Shown here: positions 8,103 to 16,528 of the stretch, one piece after another
Numbering within the stretch: the first letter of the stretch is position 1
Layout: every line of letters starts with the position of its first letter
NCBI RefSeq assembly: GCF_002845985.1
Contig: NZ_PDFK01000003.1
Span: 682,001 to 746,000, forward strand
Reading direction: 5' to 3'
Length of the DNA stretch: 64,000 nt
Source of the DNA: Lysinibacillus fusiformis
Lineage (GTDB): Bacteria; Bacillota; Bacilli; Bacillales_A; Planococcaceae
The notes under the pieces: model-generated
The model's input: only the letters and a program-made list of their open reading frames with translations
What the model was told of the DNA's origin: nothing
Databases searched by the model: none
Program-made: the position numbers and the translations under genes

Positions 8103-9568
8103 TGCCTCAGCACGAGCAGGCGCTAGATCTTAGTACGCTCAGAAAATTATTTCAAAAATCGGCAGATATTCAATTTCAAGAATACACCTTTAATCAGCAA
8201 AAAGTACACTTCATTACATGTGATGCGATGATTGATCAACAAATGCTCAATGAAGTGATTATTGAACGTATTCAATATTTATTTGACCATTTGGATGAGG
8301 TCCCCCTTGAAGAGAATATTGCTAGGCATCTTCATATTCCGAGTATTCAAAAAATAGAAGACAAGGAACAGCTAATTACATTTGTTTATAGTGGTTTCCT
8401 GCTGCTGTATTTTGATGAAGATAATCTTTTATATGCTAGTAATATTGCGCATAAACCTAATCGTCAACCTGAAGAAACGCGCATGGAGGTTCTTGTTAAA
8501 GGACCGAGGGATAATTTCATTGAAGATATTCGCGTCAATATCGCACTGTTACGAAAACGATTGCCAACCAATTCCTTTTGTGTAGAAAAAATGGAGCTTG
8601 GGAAACGTTCAAAAACAACGGTTGCTATACTTTATTTTGATGATATTGTGGATATGGATATTTTACATGGGATTAAAAAGCAGCTAGCAGCCGTAGATAC
8701 AGATATTGTATTTAGTGGTGATTTATTGATGGAACGGGTCAATAAAAATTCTAAGCTTTTTCCAAAGTTTGACTACACAGGGCGACCTGATTATGCCGTT
8801 CAAGCCTTAGCAAGAGGTCGATTTATAATTTTTGTTGATGGTGTTGCCTATGCTGTCGTTACACCAGTTAATCTGTTTTTATTACTTAAATCGGCTGAGG
8901 ATAATGAATATCCTATTATCTTTAGTTCCCTCGAACGATTATTAAGGATATCAGGTATTTTAATCGGCTTACTACTGCCTGCATTTTGGCTAGCTTTAAC
9001 GACCTATCATCAAAATCAATTACCGTTACAGCTACTCGCAACCGTTGTGCAGGCTAAATCGGGCTTACCGCTCCCCTCTTCGCTTGAAATGCTCTTGATG
9101 TTGCTAATGTTTGAATTGTTTCGTGAGGCAGGCTTACGTCTACCCTCTGTTATTGGTGGGACCATCAGTGTGGTAGGCGGATTAATTATCGGAGATGCTG
9201 CCATTCGAGCAGGGGTAACAAGTCCTGAAATGATTGTTGTGATTGCTATTTCTACTATTGCCTCTTTTACATTGGTCAATCAATCGCTTGTTACATCCGT
9301 TAGTATTTTAAGGATTGCCTTTATTTTTGCCAGTGCCTTTTTTGGACTGTTTGGCTTCTTTGTTTCATTATATTTAACACTCCTTTACCTATGTAATATT
9401 CGCATTTATGGCTACTCCTACATGAATCTGGCAACAGATTTAAATTGGGCTACCATTAAAAAATCCATCTTTCGTTTATCACCTAAGGGCTATACAGAGC
9501 GTAACAAAGCACTTGCTCCTCAGGATTATACACGAACATCAAAAGGTCACGAAAACAAAGAGTCCTAA
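8102..9568 (+). CDS. Spore germination protein, GerAA family
   Basis: A 488-residue GerA-family receptor subunit with the usual length and layout: a soluble N-terminal half of about 280 residues, then a membrane domain with four or five helices. Family motifs are seen in RPDYAVQALARGRFIIFVDGV (about 223-243), ending the soluble domain, and RLPSVIGGTISVVGGLIIGDAA in the membrane part. It would form the germinant receptor with the upstream GerB protein. Its C-terminus is hydrophilic (KGHENKES). Translation is coupled to gerB by overlapping stop and start codons. Confidence 0.9.
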   Translation: MPQHEQALDLSTLRKLFQKSADIQFQEYTFNQQKVHFITCDAMIDQQMLNEVIIERIQYLFDHLDEVPLEENIARHLHIPSIQKIEDKEQLITFVYSGFLLLYFDEDNLLYASNIAHKPNRQPEETRMEVLVKGPRDNFIEDIRVNIALLRKRLPTNSFCVEKMELGKRSKTTVAILYFDDIVDMDILHGIKKQLAAVDTDIVFSGDLLMERVNKNSKLFPKFDYTGRPDYAVQALARGRFIIFVDGVAYAVVTPVNLFLLLKSAEDNEYPIIFSSLERLLRISGILIGLLLPAFWLALTTYHQNQLPLQLLATVVQAKSGLPLPSSLEMLLMLLMFELFREAGLRLPSVIGGTISVVGGLIIGDAAIRAGVTSPEMIVVIAISTIASFTLVNQSLVTSVSILRIAFIFASAFFGLFGFFVSLYLTLLYLCNIRIYGYSYMNLATDLNWATIKKSIFRLSPKGYTERNKALAPQDYTRTSKGHENKES

Positions 9569-9578
9569 AAACAAAGCA

Positions 9579-9613
9579 AATAGCATCCCTTCAAAAATGG
9601 TAGGGATGCTATT
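9579..9613. terminator. Bidirectional terminator
   Basis: The 12-bp stem AATAGCATCCCT / AGGGATGCTATT separates the ger operon from the convergent SRPBCC gene and can serve both. Confidence 0.85.
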
Positions 9614-9623
9614 CTTTGTACAC

Positions 9624-10043
9624 TCAAATAGTTTGTGCCCTTTCTTTGATACTGTCTAGCACGCTTTCCCAATGACGTTTCATTTCTTCTCGTACAGTTT
9701 GATCAGAAAGATGCTCTTGATGAAAGCTAATCGTCGTTTTATGTCGTTCTTTAGGTAGAATACGGATTTGTACAGTGGATGGTCTTGACCACGCTTCTTT
9801 TTGCCACGTGAGTCGAAGCTGCTCTAATGGTTTAACAATCCTGATTTCCCCTGTCCCTGTCCTTGAATGGTATTTATGCCCAGCTTCAAAAATAATCGTA
9901 GTACCTTCTCCTAACCAGGAATGTACTCCTTCTGCCGTCGTAATAAGCGCCCATGCTTGCTCCTGTGAAATTGGAAATGTCCTTCTAACCCCTACTTGAA
10001 AGCCTACACTTTTTGTTTGACCAATGATTTGTTGGTTATCCAT
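9624..10043 (-). CDS. SRPBCC (START/AHSA1-like) domain protein
   Basis: A 139-residue single-domain protein of the SRPBCC/AHSA1-like family. The N-terminal strand VRRTFPISQEQAWALITTAEGVHSWLG and the later LRLTWQKEAWSRPSTVQIRIL follow the standard pattern of a beta-grip fold with a hydrophobic ligand cavity. B. subtilis relatives such as YndB have no settled function. The ATG start has AGGTGA upstream. It appears monocistronic and ends at the shared terminator. Confidence 0.75.
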   Translation of the reverse strand: MDNQQIIGQTKSVGFQVGVRRTFPISQEQAWALITTAEGVHSWLGEGTTIIFEAGHKYHSRTGTGEIRIVKPLEQLRLTWQKEAWSRPSTVQIRILPKERHKTTISFHQEHLSDQTVREEMKRHWESVLDSIKERAQTI

Positions 10044-10235
10044 TACTTCACCTCATCTATTTCATCATTTTTACTAGTGATTGTTCTATTCGATTTTTTT
10101 GCGTATTATTCCTTTCACCATTCAAAAATTTTGCTAACCTATCTAATCCCGCTTCAACATTACTAATTATTTCTATACTAAGTGTGCTTTTAATCAACGA
10201 GCTGAGGCCTTTTCATGATCAATAAAAAAAACCCA

Positions 10236-10263
10236 AGCTCAAAATCATTTGAGTACTTGAGCT
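10236..10263 (-). terminator. Terminator of the PepSY gene
   Basis: The stem AGCTCAA / TTGAGCT is followed on the minus strand by GGG and eight T residues, just after the PepSY stop. Confidence 0.75.
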
Positions 10264-10282
10264 ATGCTTATTAAAACAAGAA

Positions 10283-10507
10283 TTAGTCGTAATCATTCTC
10301 TTCTTCTATTTTTCGAATGACACCTGTCTTTGCATTTACTTCAACTTCATAAATCTTATTTTGAGCAGTCAAAATAAATATTTCATAGACCAAAGTCCCA
10401 TTTTCCATATCCATGCCATAATGTATGATTTGACCTGGTACTCTTTGTACAGCAATTTGCATGGCTTGTTGAAGAGATATCCTTTGATTATTTGATGGCA
10501 TAACCAT
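10283..10507 (-). CDS. Small PepSY-domain protein
   Basis: A 74-residue protein made of one PepSY domain: ISLQQAMQIAVQRVPGQIIHYGM, then VYEIFILTAQNKIYEVEVNAKTG with the characteristic ending VNAKTGVIRKIEE. PepSY domains often occur in protease propeptides and as small envelope proteins, and are thought to modulate peptidases. There is no signal peptide or membrane segment, so a cytosolic location is likely. GGGGAGG lies upstream of the ATG. Confidence 0.75.
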   Translation of the reverse strand: MVMPSNNQRISLQQAMQIAVQRVPGQIIHYGMDMENGTLVYEIFILTAQNKIYEVEVNAKTGVIRKIEEENDYD

Positions 10508-10595
10508 TCAATCATCCTCCCCTTGTTACATAAACCTATACTATGCATGTATGTGTTTTTATGACAATGCTTGAGAATATGTGTCAAATAGAAAA

Positions 10596-10621
10596 GGGAG
10601 ATTGTTTTAAAACAATCTCCC
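10596..10621 (-). terminator. Terminator of the ABC transporter gene
   Basis: The 26-nt perfect palindrome GGGAGATTGT-TTTAAA-ACAATCTCCC is followed on the minus strand by TTTTC. It lies directly after the ABC transporter stop. Confidence 0.85.
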
Positions 10622-10628
10622 CATTTCT

Positions 10629-12389
10629 CTACGTTAGTTCAACAAAATCTTGTTGACTGTTTTGTTCCGATTGTCCCTTACGAAATTGAATATGATGAAG
10701 CTTCGCAAAAAGTCCATTTTGAGCCACTAGCTCATCATATGTACCATCTTCTTCAATACCGTTCGATGTCACAACTAGCACGCGGTCTGCATTCCGAATA
10801 GTTGCCAATCGGTGAGCAATAACTAATGTTGTGCGATTTTCAGCTAGCTCTGTTAACGATTGCTGGATAATCATTTCTGTTTCTGTATCTAATGCAGAAG
10901 TTGCCTCGTCTAAAATTAAGATCGGTGGGTTTTTCAGGAACATACGAGCAATTGCTAATCGTTGCTTTTGACCCCCTGATAATTTCAAGCCACGTTCACC
11001 AATTTGCGTGTCGTAGCCATCTGGCAGCTCTGCGATAAATGATTGTAAATGGGCCTTTTTCGCTGCCTCTCGAATTTCTGCTTCACTTGCGTCTAATTTT
11101 CCGTAGGCAATGTTTTCACGAATCGTCCCTGTAAATAAAAAGACATCCTGCTGTACGATACCAATTTGAGCACGTAATGAAGCCTGCGTCATATTGCGAA
11201 TATCAATACCATCTATCGTAATAGCACCTTCTGTCACCTCGTAAAATCGAGGAATTAACGAACAAATCGTTGTTTTACCCGCACCTGATTGTCCAACAAA
11301 GGCAATGGTTTGTCCGGCTTTTACATCAAATGATAGATCACGTAAAACCTGTTTCGATGCATCATAATTAAAATGAACATTGTTGAATGCGATATCACCT
11401 GCTAAGTGCTTGATGACCTTGGCATCCTCACGATCTTGAATTTCTGGCTCCTGCTCAATTAATTCACGGAAGCGCTTAAAGCCAGCCATCCCCTTAGGAT
11501 AAAGCTCTAATAATGCACTAATTTTATCAATTGGTTTAATCAAAACATTCGTATATAAGACAAAGCTTACTAGTTCACCGTAAGAAAGCTTTCCATTAAA
11601 GCTTAACCAAGCACCGACAACAAGTACCACTAATGTTAAAAGGCGTGTCATCATGTAGATACTGGAGTGTGTTCCTGCCATTATTTTATAGGCATATAAT
11701 TTTGCCGCGCGGAAAAATCCATTCTGTTCTTTAAATCGGCTAATTTCAAAAGCTTCATTAGTAAAGGATTTCACGACGCGCACACCGGATACACTGTCCT
11801 CCACACGTCCATTGACATCAGCAATTTTGCCGTACATTGTTTTCCATGCATTATTCATTTTGACATTACTAAAGGTCACTAGCCATGTTAAAAACGGCAC
11901 CATAATCACTGCAATCAAAGCGAGTGTTGGGTTCACATTAAACATAATAGCAAAGGCCCCAATAAAGGTCATAATCGCTATAAATAAATCCTCTGGCCCG
12001 TGATGAGCAAACTCCCCTATATCAAATAAATCGTTAGTAATACGACTCATAATATGACCTGTTTTTGTATTATCAAAGAAACGGAATGATTGTCTTTGTA
12101 CATGTGTAAATAATTCCTGTCGCATATCTGTTTCAATATTAATGCCAAGTTTATGGCCTAAATAGTTGACGATAAAGTTCAAAAAAGTACTAATGGCATA
12201 TACAAGCAGCAATAACACACTCACTTTTACAATCATGCCCCAATCGCCTGATGGCAACAGTTCATCGATAAACCACTGTACAGCTAACGGAAAGGCAAGC
12301 TCTAAAATGGCTACAATAATAGCACTCGAAAAATCGATGACAAACAATCGTTTATGTGGCTTGTAATAGGAAAAAAATTTTCTATACAT
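10629..12389 (-). CDS. ABC exporter, fused permease and ATPase (MsbA/YwjA-like)
   Basis: A 586-residue half-transporter that would act as a homodimer in the cytoplasmic membrane. Residues 1-310 are the six-helix type I exporter domain. The ATPase domain holds Walker A GQSGAGKTT (366-374), Q-loop near 413, signature LSGGQ (470-474) and Walker B ILILDE (490-495) followed by the H-loop in IAHR. AAAGGAG lies before the ATG. The family includes lipid flippases and multidrug exporters such as MsbA and YwjA; no substrate can be assigned. Confidence 0.88.
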   Translation of the reverse strand: MYRKFFSYYKPHKRLFVIDFSSAIIVAILELAFPLAVQWFIDELLPSGDWGMIVKVSVLLLLVYAISTFLNFIVNYLGHKLGINIETDMRQELFTHVQRQSFRFFDNTKTGHIMSRITNDLFDIGEFAHHGPEDLFIAIMTFIGAFAIMFNVNPTLALIAVIMVPFLTWLVTFSNVKMNNAWKTMYGKIADVNGRVEDSVSGVRVVKSFTNEAFEISRFKEQNGFFRAAKLYAYKIMAGTHSSIYMMTRLLTLVVLVVGAWLSFNGKLSYGELVSFVLYTNVLIKPIDKISALLELYPKGMAGFKRFRELIEQEPEIQDREDAKVIKHLAGDIAFNNVHFNYDASKQVLRDLSFDVKAGQTIAFVGQSGAGKTTICSLIPRFYEVTEGAITIDGIDIRNMTQASLRAQIGIVQQDVFLFTGTIRENIAYGKLDASEAEIREAAKKAHLQSFIAELPDGYDTQIGERGLKLSGGQKQRLAIARMFLKNPPILILDEATSALDTETEMIIQQSLTELAENRTTLVIAHRLATIRNADRVLVVTSNGIEEDGTYDELVAQNGLFAKLHHIQFRKGQSEQNSQQDFVELT

Positions 12390-12554
12390 GTTTGTCTCCT
12401 TTCTAAGTTGTAAAAATTTCGCCTATCTTTTAATAGTACCATTTGTGCAATGGTAACGGAAAAGTATTTTTTCCCCATAGCAGTATATTTTTATTTACTT
12501 TCATTTTGTCACATGCTATTATAAAAGTAAGAATTGAATAGCTTTTGACTTTAT

Positions 12555-12732
12555 TGTCAAAGGGGAGTAGCTAGCAGATGCGATCGATGCATCTGATTTC
12601 ACATTCGTCATTACATGGTATCTTACCATCGGGTGTGTTGGCATTTTTTGTCACACAGAATTTATTCTGTGGAATGAACAGTTAATTGCTTAGCAAGACC
12701 TTTGCCTGTTTTTTAGGCAGAGGTCTTTTTCT
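12555..12732 (+). promoter_or_regulatory. yybP-ykoY (manganese) riboswitch
   Basis: The conserved 5' element AAAGGGGAGTAGC (12559-12571) and 3' element GCAAGACCTTTGCC (12693-12706) flank variable hairpins (GCAGATG/CATCTG and CACACAGAA/TTCTGTG-type stems). These are the hallmarks of the yybP-ykoY class, which senses Mn2+. The 3' element is also the 5' arm of an intrinsic terminator (12696-12732). Metal binding should therefore hide the terminator arm and switch the gene on, as for B. subtilis ykoY. It sits directly upstream of a TerC-family gene, the usual partner. Confidence 0.93.
12696..12732 (+). terminator. Riboswitch-controlled terminator
   Basis: The stem AGACCTTTGCCT / AGGCAGAGGTCT is followed by TTTTTC. 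The 5' arm overlaps the 3' conserved part of the aptamer, so folding is mutually exclusive. Confidence 0.9.
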
Positions 12733-12805
12733 TTTGCTTAAAATAGGGAAAGAATAAGTTAGCAAGCCATTCATTTCTGTTCAACAATTAAAGGAGGAAA
12801 TACAT

Positions 12806-13567
12806 TTGGAGGCAATTATTTTAGAATACGCATGGGTACTTGTCGTATTAATCGTACTAGAAGGTTTGTTAGCTGCTGACAATGCTGTCGTAATGGCTGT
12901 TATGGTTAAGCATTTACCAAAAGCTCAACAACAAAAAGCTTTATTATATGGATTAGTTGGGGCATTTATTTTCCGCTTTGCCGCACTATTCCTTATTACA
13001 ACACTCGTTAATTTCTGGCAAATTCAGGCAATTGGTGCTGCTTATTTATTGTTTATGTCAATAAAGCATATTTATGATTCCCGGAAAGCCTCGCAAAACT
13101 CCGAGGAAGTACAAGAGCCTAAAAAGAAATCTGGCTTCTGGATGACAGTTGTGAAAGTAGAGCTTGCTGATATTGCATTCGCAGTAGACTCTATTTTAGC
13201 AGCGGTAGCGATTGCTGTCACACTACCACATATCGGTGATTTTGATATCGGTGGCATTAATGCAGGTCAGTTTGCTGTTATGTTCTTAGGTGGTATTATT
13301 GGTGTGATCATGATGCGTTTCGCAGCTCGTTGGTTTGTGAAAGTTCTTGATAAATTCCCATCACTTGAAACAGCTGCCTTTCTAATTGTTGGTTGGGTTG
13401 GTGTGAAACTAGCTGTGTTAACACTGGCACATGAGAAATTAGGCGTGATTCCACATGAATTCCCGCACTCGACTATTTGGAAAGCCATTTTCTGGATTGT
13501 TTTAGTTGCTATCGCACTTGGTGGCTACTTAATCGGTGTCAAAAACCAAAAGAAACAAGAACAATAA
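12806..13567 (+). CDS. TerC-family membrane protein (YkoY-like), Mn2+ homeostasis
   Basis: A 253-residue integral membrane protein with seven or eight helices. The TerC signatures are EGLLAADNAVVMAVM (about 19-33) and ELADIAFAVDSILAAVA (about 119-135), whose acidic residues are thought to bind metal. TerC proteins such as YkoY and YceF load secreted enzymes with Mn2+ or export Mn2+. The TTG start at 12806 has a near-perfect AAAGGAGG 8 nt upstream. Control by the upstream Mn2+ riboswitch fits an export or metalation role. It is monocistronic with its own terminator. Confidence 0.9.
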   Translation: MEAIILEYAWVLVVLIVLEGLLAADNAVVMAVMVKHLPKAQQQKALLYGLVGAFIFRFAALFLITTLVNFWQIQAIGAAYLLFMSIKHIYDSRKASQNSEEVQEPKKKSGFWMTVVKVELADIAFAVDSILAAVAIAVTLPHIGDFDIGGINAGQFAVMFLGGIIGVIMMRFAARWFVKVLDKFPSLETAAFLIVGWVGVKLAVLTLAHEKLGVIPHEFPHSTIWKAIFWIVLVAIALGGYLIGVKNQKKQEQ

Positions 13568-13572
13568 GACAA

Positions 13573-13608
13573 AAAACATCGCTTCGATTCATGTCGAGGC
13601 GATGTTTT
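13573..13608 (+). terminator. Terminator of the TerC gene
   Basis: The stem AAAACATCGCTTCGA / TCGAGGCGATGTTTT (one G-T pair) closes a 6-nt loop. Confidence 0.88.
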
Positions 13609-13699
13609 CGTATTTCCTTCAAAGGAAAACGTACAAATTTTCTAATTGAGAACTAATATCAATTAACTTTTGCACAATTTGCCTCGAAAATTAAATTTT

Positions 13700-13729
13700 T
13701 TGTATGTAACCCCCTTTACACTGTATACT
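13700..13729 (+). promoter_or_regulatory. SigA-type promoter of ferritin
   Basis: TTGTAT (13700-13705) and TATACT (13724-13729) are 18 nt apart and about 40 nt upstream of the ferritin start. Confidence 0.5.
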
Positions 13730-13768
13730 AGTAAAGAAGTCATTTACTGCAAAAGGAGGAAAACTTTT

Positions 13769-14278
13769 ATGTTATCTGAAAAATTACACACAGCTCTTAA
13801 CGAACAAATGAATTTTGAATTTTACTCTGCCCATGCTTATATGGCAATGGCAGCCTATTGCACAGACCAAGATTATGATGGCTTCGCTAACTTCTTTTTA
13901 GTCCAAGCCGAAGAAGAACGCTTCCATGCCATGAAATTTTATAATTTCTTAAGTGATATGGGCTATCGTGCAACAATACAAGGCTTTGAAAGCCCAGGTA
14001 ATCATTTTGATTCGATTTTAGACGCCTTTAAAACAGCTCTATCGCACGAAAAAGAAGTAACACGACGCATTTACAATTTATCAGACATTGCTTTAGATGA
14101 ACGTGAGCATGCGACTATGGCATTCTTAAAATGGTTTATCCATGAGCAGGTAGAGGAAGAATCAACATTCGATACATTAATCCGCAAAATTGAGCGTATT
14201 GAAAATGACTCCAATGCTATCTTTATGCTAGATGCAGAATTAGCTTCGCGTACATTTACACCTGATGCTGAAGCATAA
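13769..14278 (+). CDS. ftnA: Ferritin (bacterial non-heme, FtnA type)
   Basis: A 169-residue four-helix ferritin that oxidises Fe2+ and stores iron in a 24-subunit cage in the cytosol. The ferroxidase ligands are visible in EQMNFEFYSAHAYMAMA (Glu and Tyr), in the AEEERFHAMKFYNFL helix (E-x2-H) and in QVEEES. The open frame continues 33 codons upstream to 13670, but AAAGGAGG at 13752-13759 and the fit to ferritin N-termini place the start at ATG 13769. No PerR box was found in the promoter. Confidence 0.93.
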   Translation: MLSEKLHTALNEQMNFEFYSAHAYMAMAAYCTDQDYDGFANFFLVQAEEERFHAMKFYNFLSDMGYRATIQGFESPGNHFDSILDAFKTALSHEKEVTRRIYNLSDIALDEREHATMAFLKWFIHEQVEEESTFDTLIRKIERIENDSNAIFMLDAELASRTFTPDAEA

Positions 14279-14325
14279 AACATAGTTTTTTTTAAAATCA
14301 TGAATCATTAGCTAAGAAATGACAA

Positions 14326-14368
14326 AAGCTACGAAGTTTCATCATAGAAGCTTCGTAGTTTAATTTTT
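14326..14368 (+). terminator. Terminator of ferritin
   Basis: The stem CTACGAAG / CTTCGTAG is followed by TTTAATTTTTG. Confidence 0.75.
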
Positions 14369-14462
14369 GTACTATAAACAGCTAATTCTGTAGGTGATCG
14401 TAATAAAAATCATAATCTGCATAAAAAAGAAACGTCAAAAATCAACGTTTCTCTTTTCTTAA

Positions 14463-15644
14463 TTATGATTGTTTAGGCTCTCGAACTTCTCCATCAAATG
14501 CAGCTCGATAAATAGCATAGATATCTTCTCGTTCTAGTAGCATCGGGCTTCGTGCTAAAATTCTTGTTTGTTTCGTTGCATCATCCGTTAATTGTTCTAA
14601 GGCTTGTTCTGGTATATTAAATCCTTTTAATGTGGAAGGAATATTAACATCTTGAACGAGTTTTTGTAATGCGTCGACGCATTTATAGGAAGCCTCTTCT
14701 TGCGATAAATAGGCAGATGCTATACCCATTGCATCTAAAATATCTTTCAGACGTTTTTCACAGCTTTGACGAATATAGCCCATAACATATGGCAATAGCA
14801 CTGCATTGGAATCACCATGTGCAATATGGAATTGGCCGCCAAGTGGATAGGCTAACGCATGGACACCCGCTACACCAGCATTAAAGAATGCCAAGCCTGC
14901 TAAATAGCTGCCATAGCTCATATCTGTTCGAGCCTGCTTATCTTGCCCCTCATGGACAGCCGTTCGAATCGAATGACTAATTAATCGAATAGCTTGCAGG
15001 GCAAGGGCATCTGTTACCTCGTTCGCATTCACTGATACATAAGCTTCAATGGCATGTGTGAGGGCATCCACACCTGTAGCAGCCGTTACCTTTGGTGGTA
15101 AAGAAATCGTTAAAGCTGGATCTACAATTGCTACATCTGCTAATAAATAATCATGTGTTACGACATCCTTCGTTGTGTCGAGTGATAGCACAGAGATATT
15201 CGTTACCTCTGAGCCTGTCCCAGAAGTAGTTGGAATTAAGATTTTGGGCAGCCCTTTATTGTCCAATGTTTTTGTCCCTGTTAGGTTTAAATAATCTGCG
15301 ACTTGTCCCTCATGTGTTGCTAATACAGCAGCGAGCTTTGCTAAGTCTAATGCACTTCCCCCACCTACACCAATGACTAAATCGAACTGATGATTTCGAG
15401 TAAAATCTACAAGCTTTTCGCCAATGGCAAGCGGTGGCTCTGGTGCAATTTCCGTATAAATAGTGGTTGTATACCCCTTTTCAATTAAAGGTTTTTCAAC
15501 ATGATTTGTTAACCCTATTTCTTTTAATAATGGATCTGTCACAATCAAAATATTGCGCGCGTTCAATTTCTCTACCTCTATCAGGAGCTGACTTAAGCTT
15601 CCCCAGCCGGTATAGCTTGTAGGTGTAAAGGTTAATTTATGCAT
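14463..15644 (-). CDS. Iron-containing alcohol dehydrogenase (possible gamma-hydroxybutyrate dehydrogenase)
   Basis: A 393-residue group III (Fe) alcohol dehydrogenase. The NAD-binding GVGGGSALDLAK, the stretch IPTTSGTGSEVTN and the metal-binding DALTHAIEAYVS plus AHGDSNAVLLPYVM are all present. The neighbours suggest a short-chain hydroxyacid substrate: it follows an MBL-fold lactonase-like gene and an aldehyde dehydrogenase, the same set of activities as BlcB/BlcC/BlcA of Agrobacterium. It is the last gene of the minus-strand cluster. The enzyme class is certain; the GHB substrate is inference from context. Confidence 0.85.
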   Translation of the reverse strand: MHKLTFTPTSYTGWGSLSQLLIEVEKLNARNILIVTDPLLKEIGLTNHVEKPLIEKGYTTTIYTEIAPEPPLAIGEKLVDFTRNHQFDLVIGVGGGSALDLAKLAAVLATHEGQVADYLNLTGTKTLDNKGLPKILIPTTSGTGSEVTNISVLSLDTTKDVVTHDYLLADVAIVDPALTISLPPKVTAATGVDALTHAIEAYVSVNANEVTDALALQAIRLISHSIRTAVHEGQDKQARTDMSYGSYLAGLAFFNAGVAGVHALAYPLGGQFHIAHGDSNAVLLPYVMGYIRQSCEKRLKDILDAMGIASAYLSQEEASYKCVDALQKLVQDVNIPSTLKGFNIPEQALEQLTDDATKQTRILARSPMLLEREDIYAIYRAAFDGEVREPKQS

Positions 15645-15661
15645 GGCTTCTCTACTCCTAT

Positions 15662-16507
15662 CTATTCATAATAACCTTCTGTTGATTTTCTAAATGATTT
15701 AAATTGGACAGGATCATGGCCAAACCATACTTGTGAATTCGTTTCATTTGCTAATCTTCGAATCCGTTCAACCGTCCCATTATAGCCTACAGAGTCATAG
15801 ATAATGCCTGGTGGCTTAACGGGAGGACCAAAGCTTTCAGCCGTATAAATAGCATCCGAGGCTAAAATGATGCCTCCTGTATCGGGCATCTGTATATGCA
15901 AACCGAGCATACCCCAAGCATGCCCACTACCAAAATTCAATACTTGGATTCCTTCTGCTAGCTTCACTTGATCCTCGCCACGCTTAATTAGGCGCCATTG
16001 TAGATTGTTTTTAATCCACATATCAATGTCACCCCAAACATACGCACCGTCTTTGACGTTTCGTGCATAGGTTTGTAATGTACCGTTAAATTCGTCTTCT
16101 TGCACAATAATTGTTGCATTTGTGAACAATTCTAAGCAGCCTGCATGGTCGAGATGCAAATGGGATGCGACAACATATTTGATGTCCTCTGGACGAACGT
16201 TTAATTCTTCTAAGCGATGATGCAAATAGCATTCTTCTGGCATATTAATAGGAAATGCCTTTTGCGTAAATTCACCCCAACGGCCATCTGGCCCCATAGA
16301 ATTTGGATTACACGCTGTATCAAAGAGAATTTTACCCTCTGGATGGTCAATCAGCACTGTATAAACAGGGAATTCCACAAATTCATTTGGTTGGTTTGGA
16401 TGATCGATCGTTGCTGGATTATGCATGGCAATCATATAGTTTTTATCCATTCGCATCGTACCATTGTCCATTACATACAATTTTGGGTGTTGTTTGATCA
16501 TTTTCAT
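15662..16507 (-). CDS. MBL-fold lactonase-like protein (AttM/BlcC or AiiA type)
   Basis: A metallo-beta-lactamase-fold hydrolase of about 281 residues. SHLHLDHAG is the HxHxDH di-zinc motif; further ligands lie in GSGHAWGMLGLH (His), ILASDAIY (Asp) and WFGHDP (His). This pattern is shared by acyl-homoserine lactonases and gamma-butyrolactonase BlcC. The start is placed at ATG 16507 because GGAG lies 9 nt before it; an ATG at 16522 is in frame. It sits between the aldehyde and alcohol dehydrogenases, which favours a catabolic lactonase over a quorum-quenching enzyme. Substrate unproven. Confidence 0.8.
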   Translation of the reverse strand: MKMIKQHPKLYVMDNGTMRMDKNYMIAMHNPATIDHPNQPNEFVEFPVYTVLIDHPEGKILFDTACNPNSMGPDGRWGEFTQKAFPINMPEECYLHHRLEELNVRPEDIKYVVASHLHLDHAGCLELFTNATIIVQEDEFNGTLQTYARNVKDGAYVWGDIDMWIKNNLQWRLIKRGEDQVKLAEGIQVLNFGSGHAWGMLGLHIQMPDTGGIILASDAIYTAESFGPPVKPPGIIYDSVGYNGTVERIRRLANETNSQVWFGHDPVQFKSFRKSTEGYYE

Positions 16508-16528
16508 GTTTCCCATCTCCATTCGTGA

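Noticed and set aside
13670-13768. 33-codon N-terminal extension of ferritin
   Set aside because: AAAGGAGG and a promoter lie inside it, and ferritins start at the later ATG.
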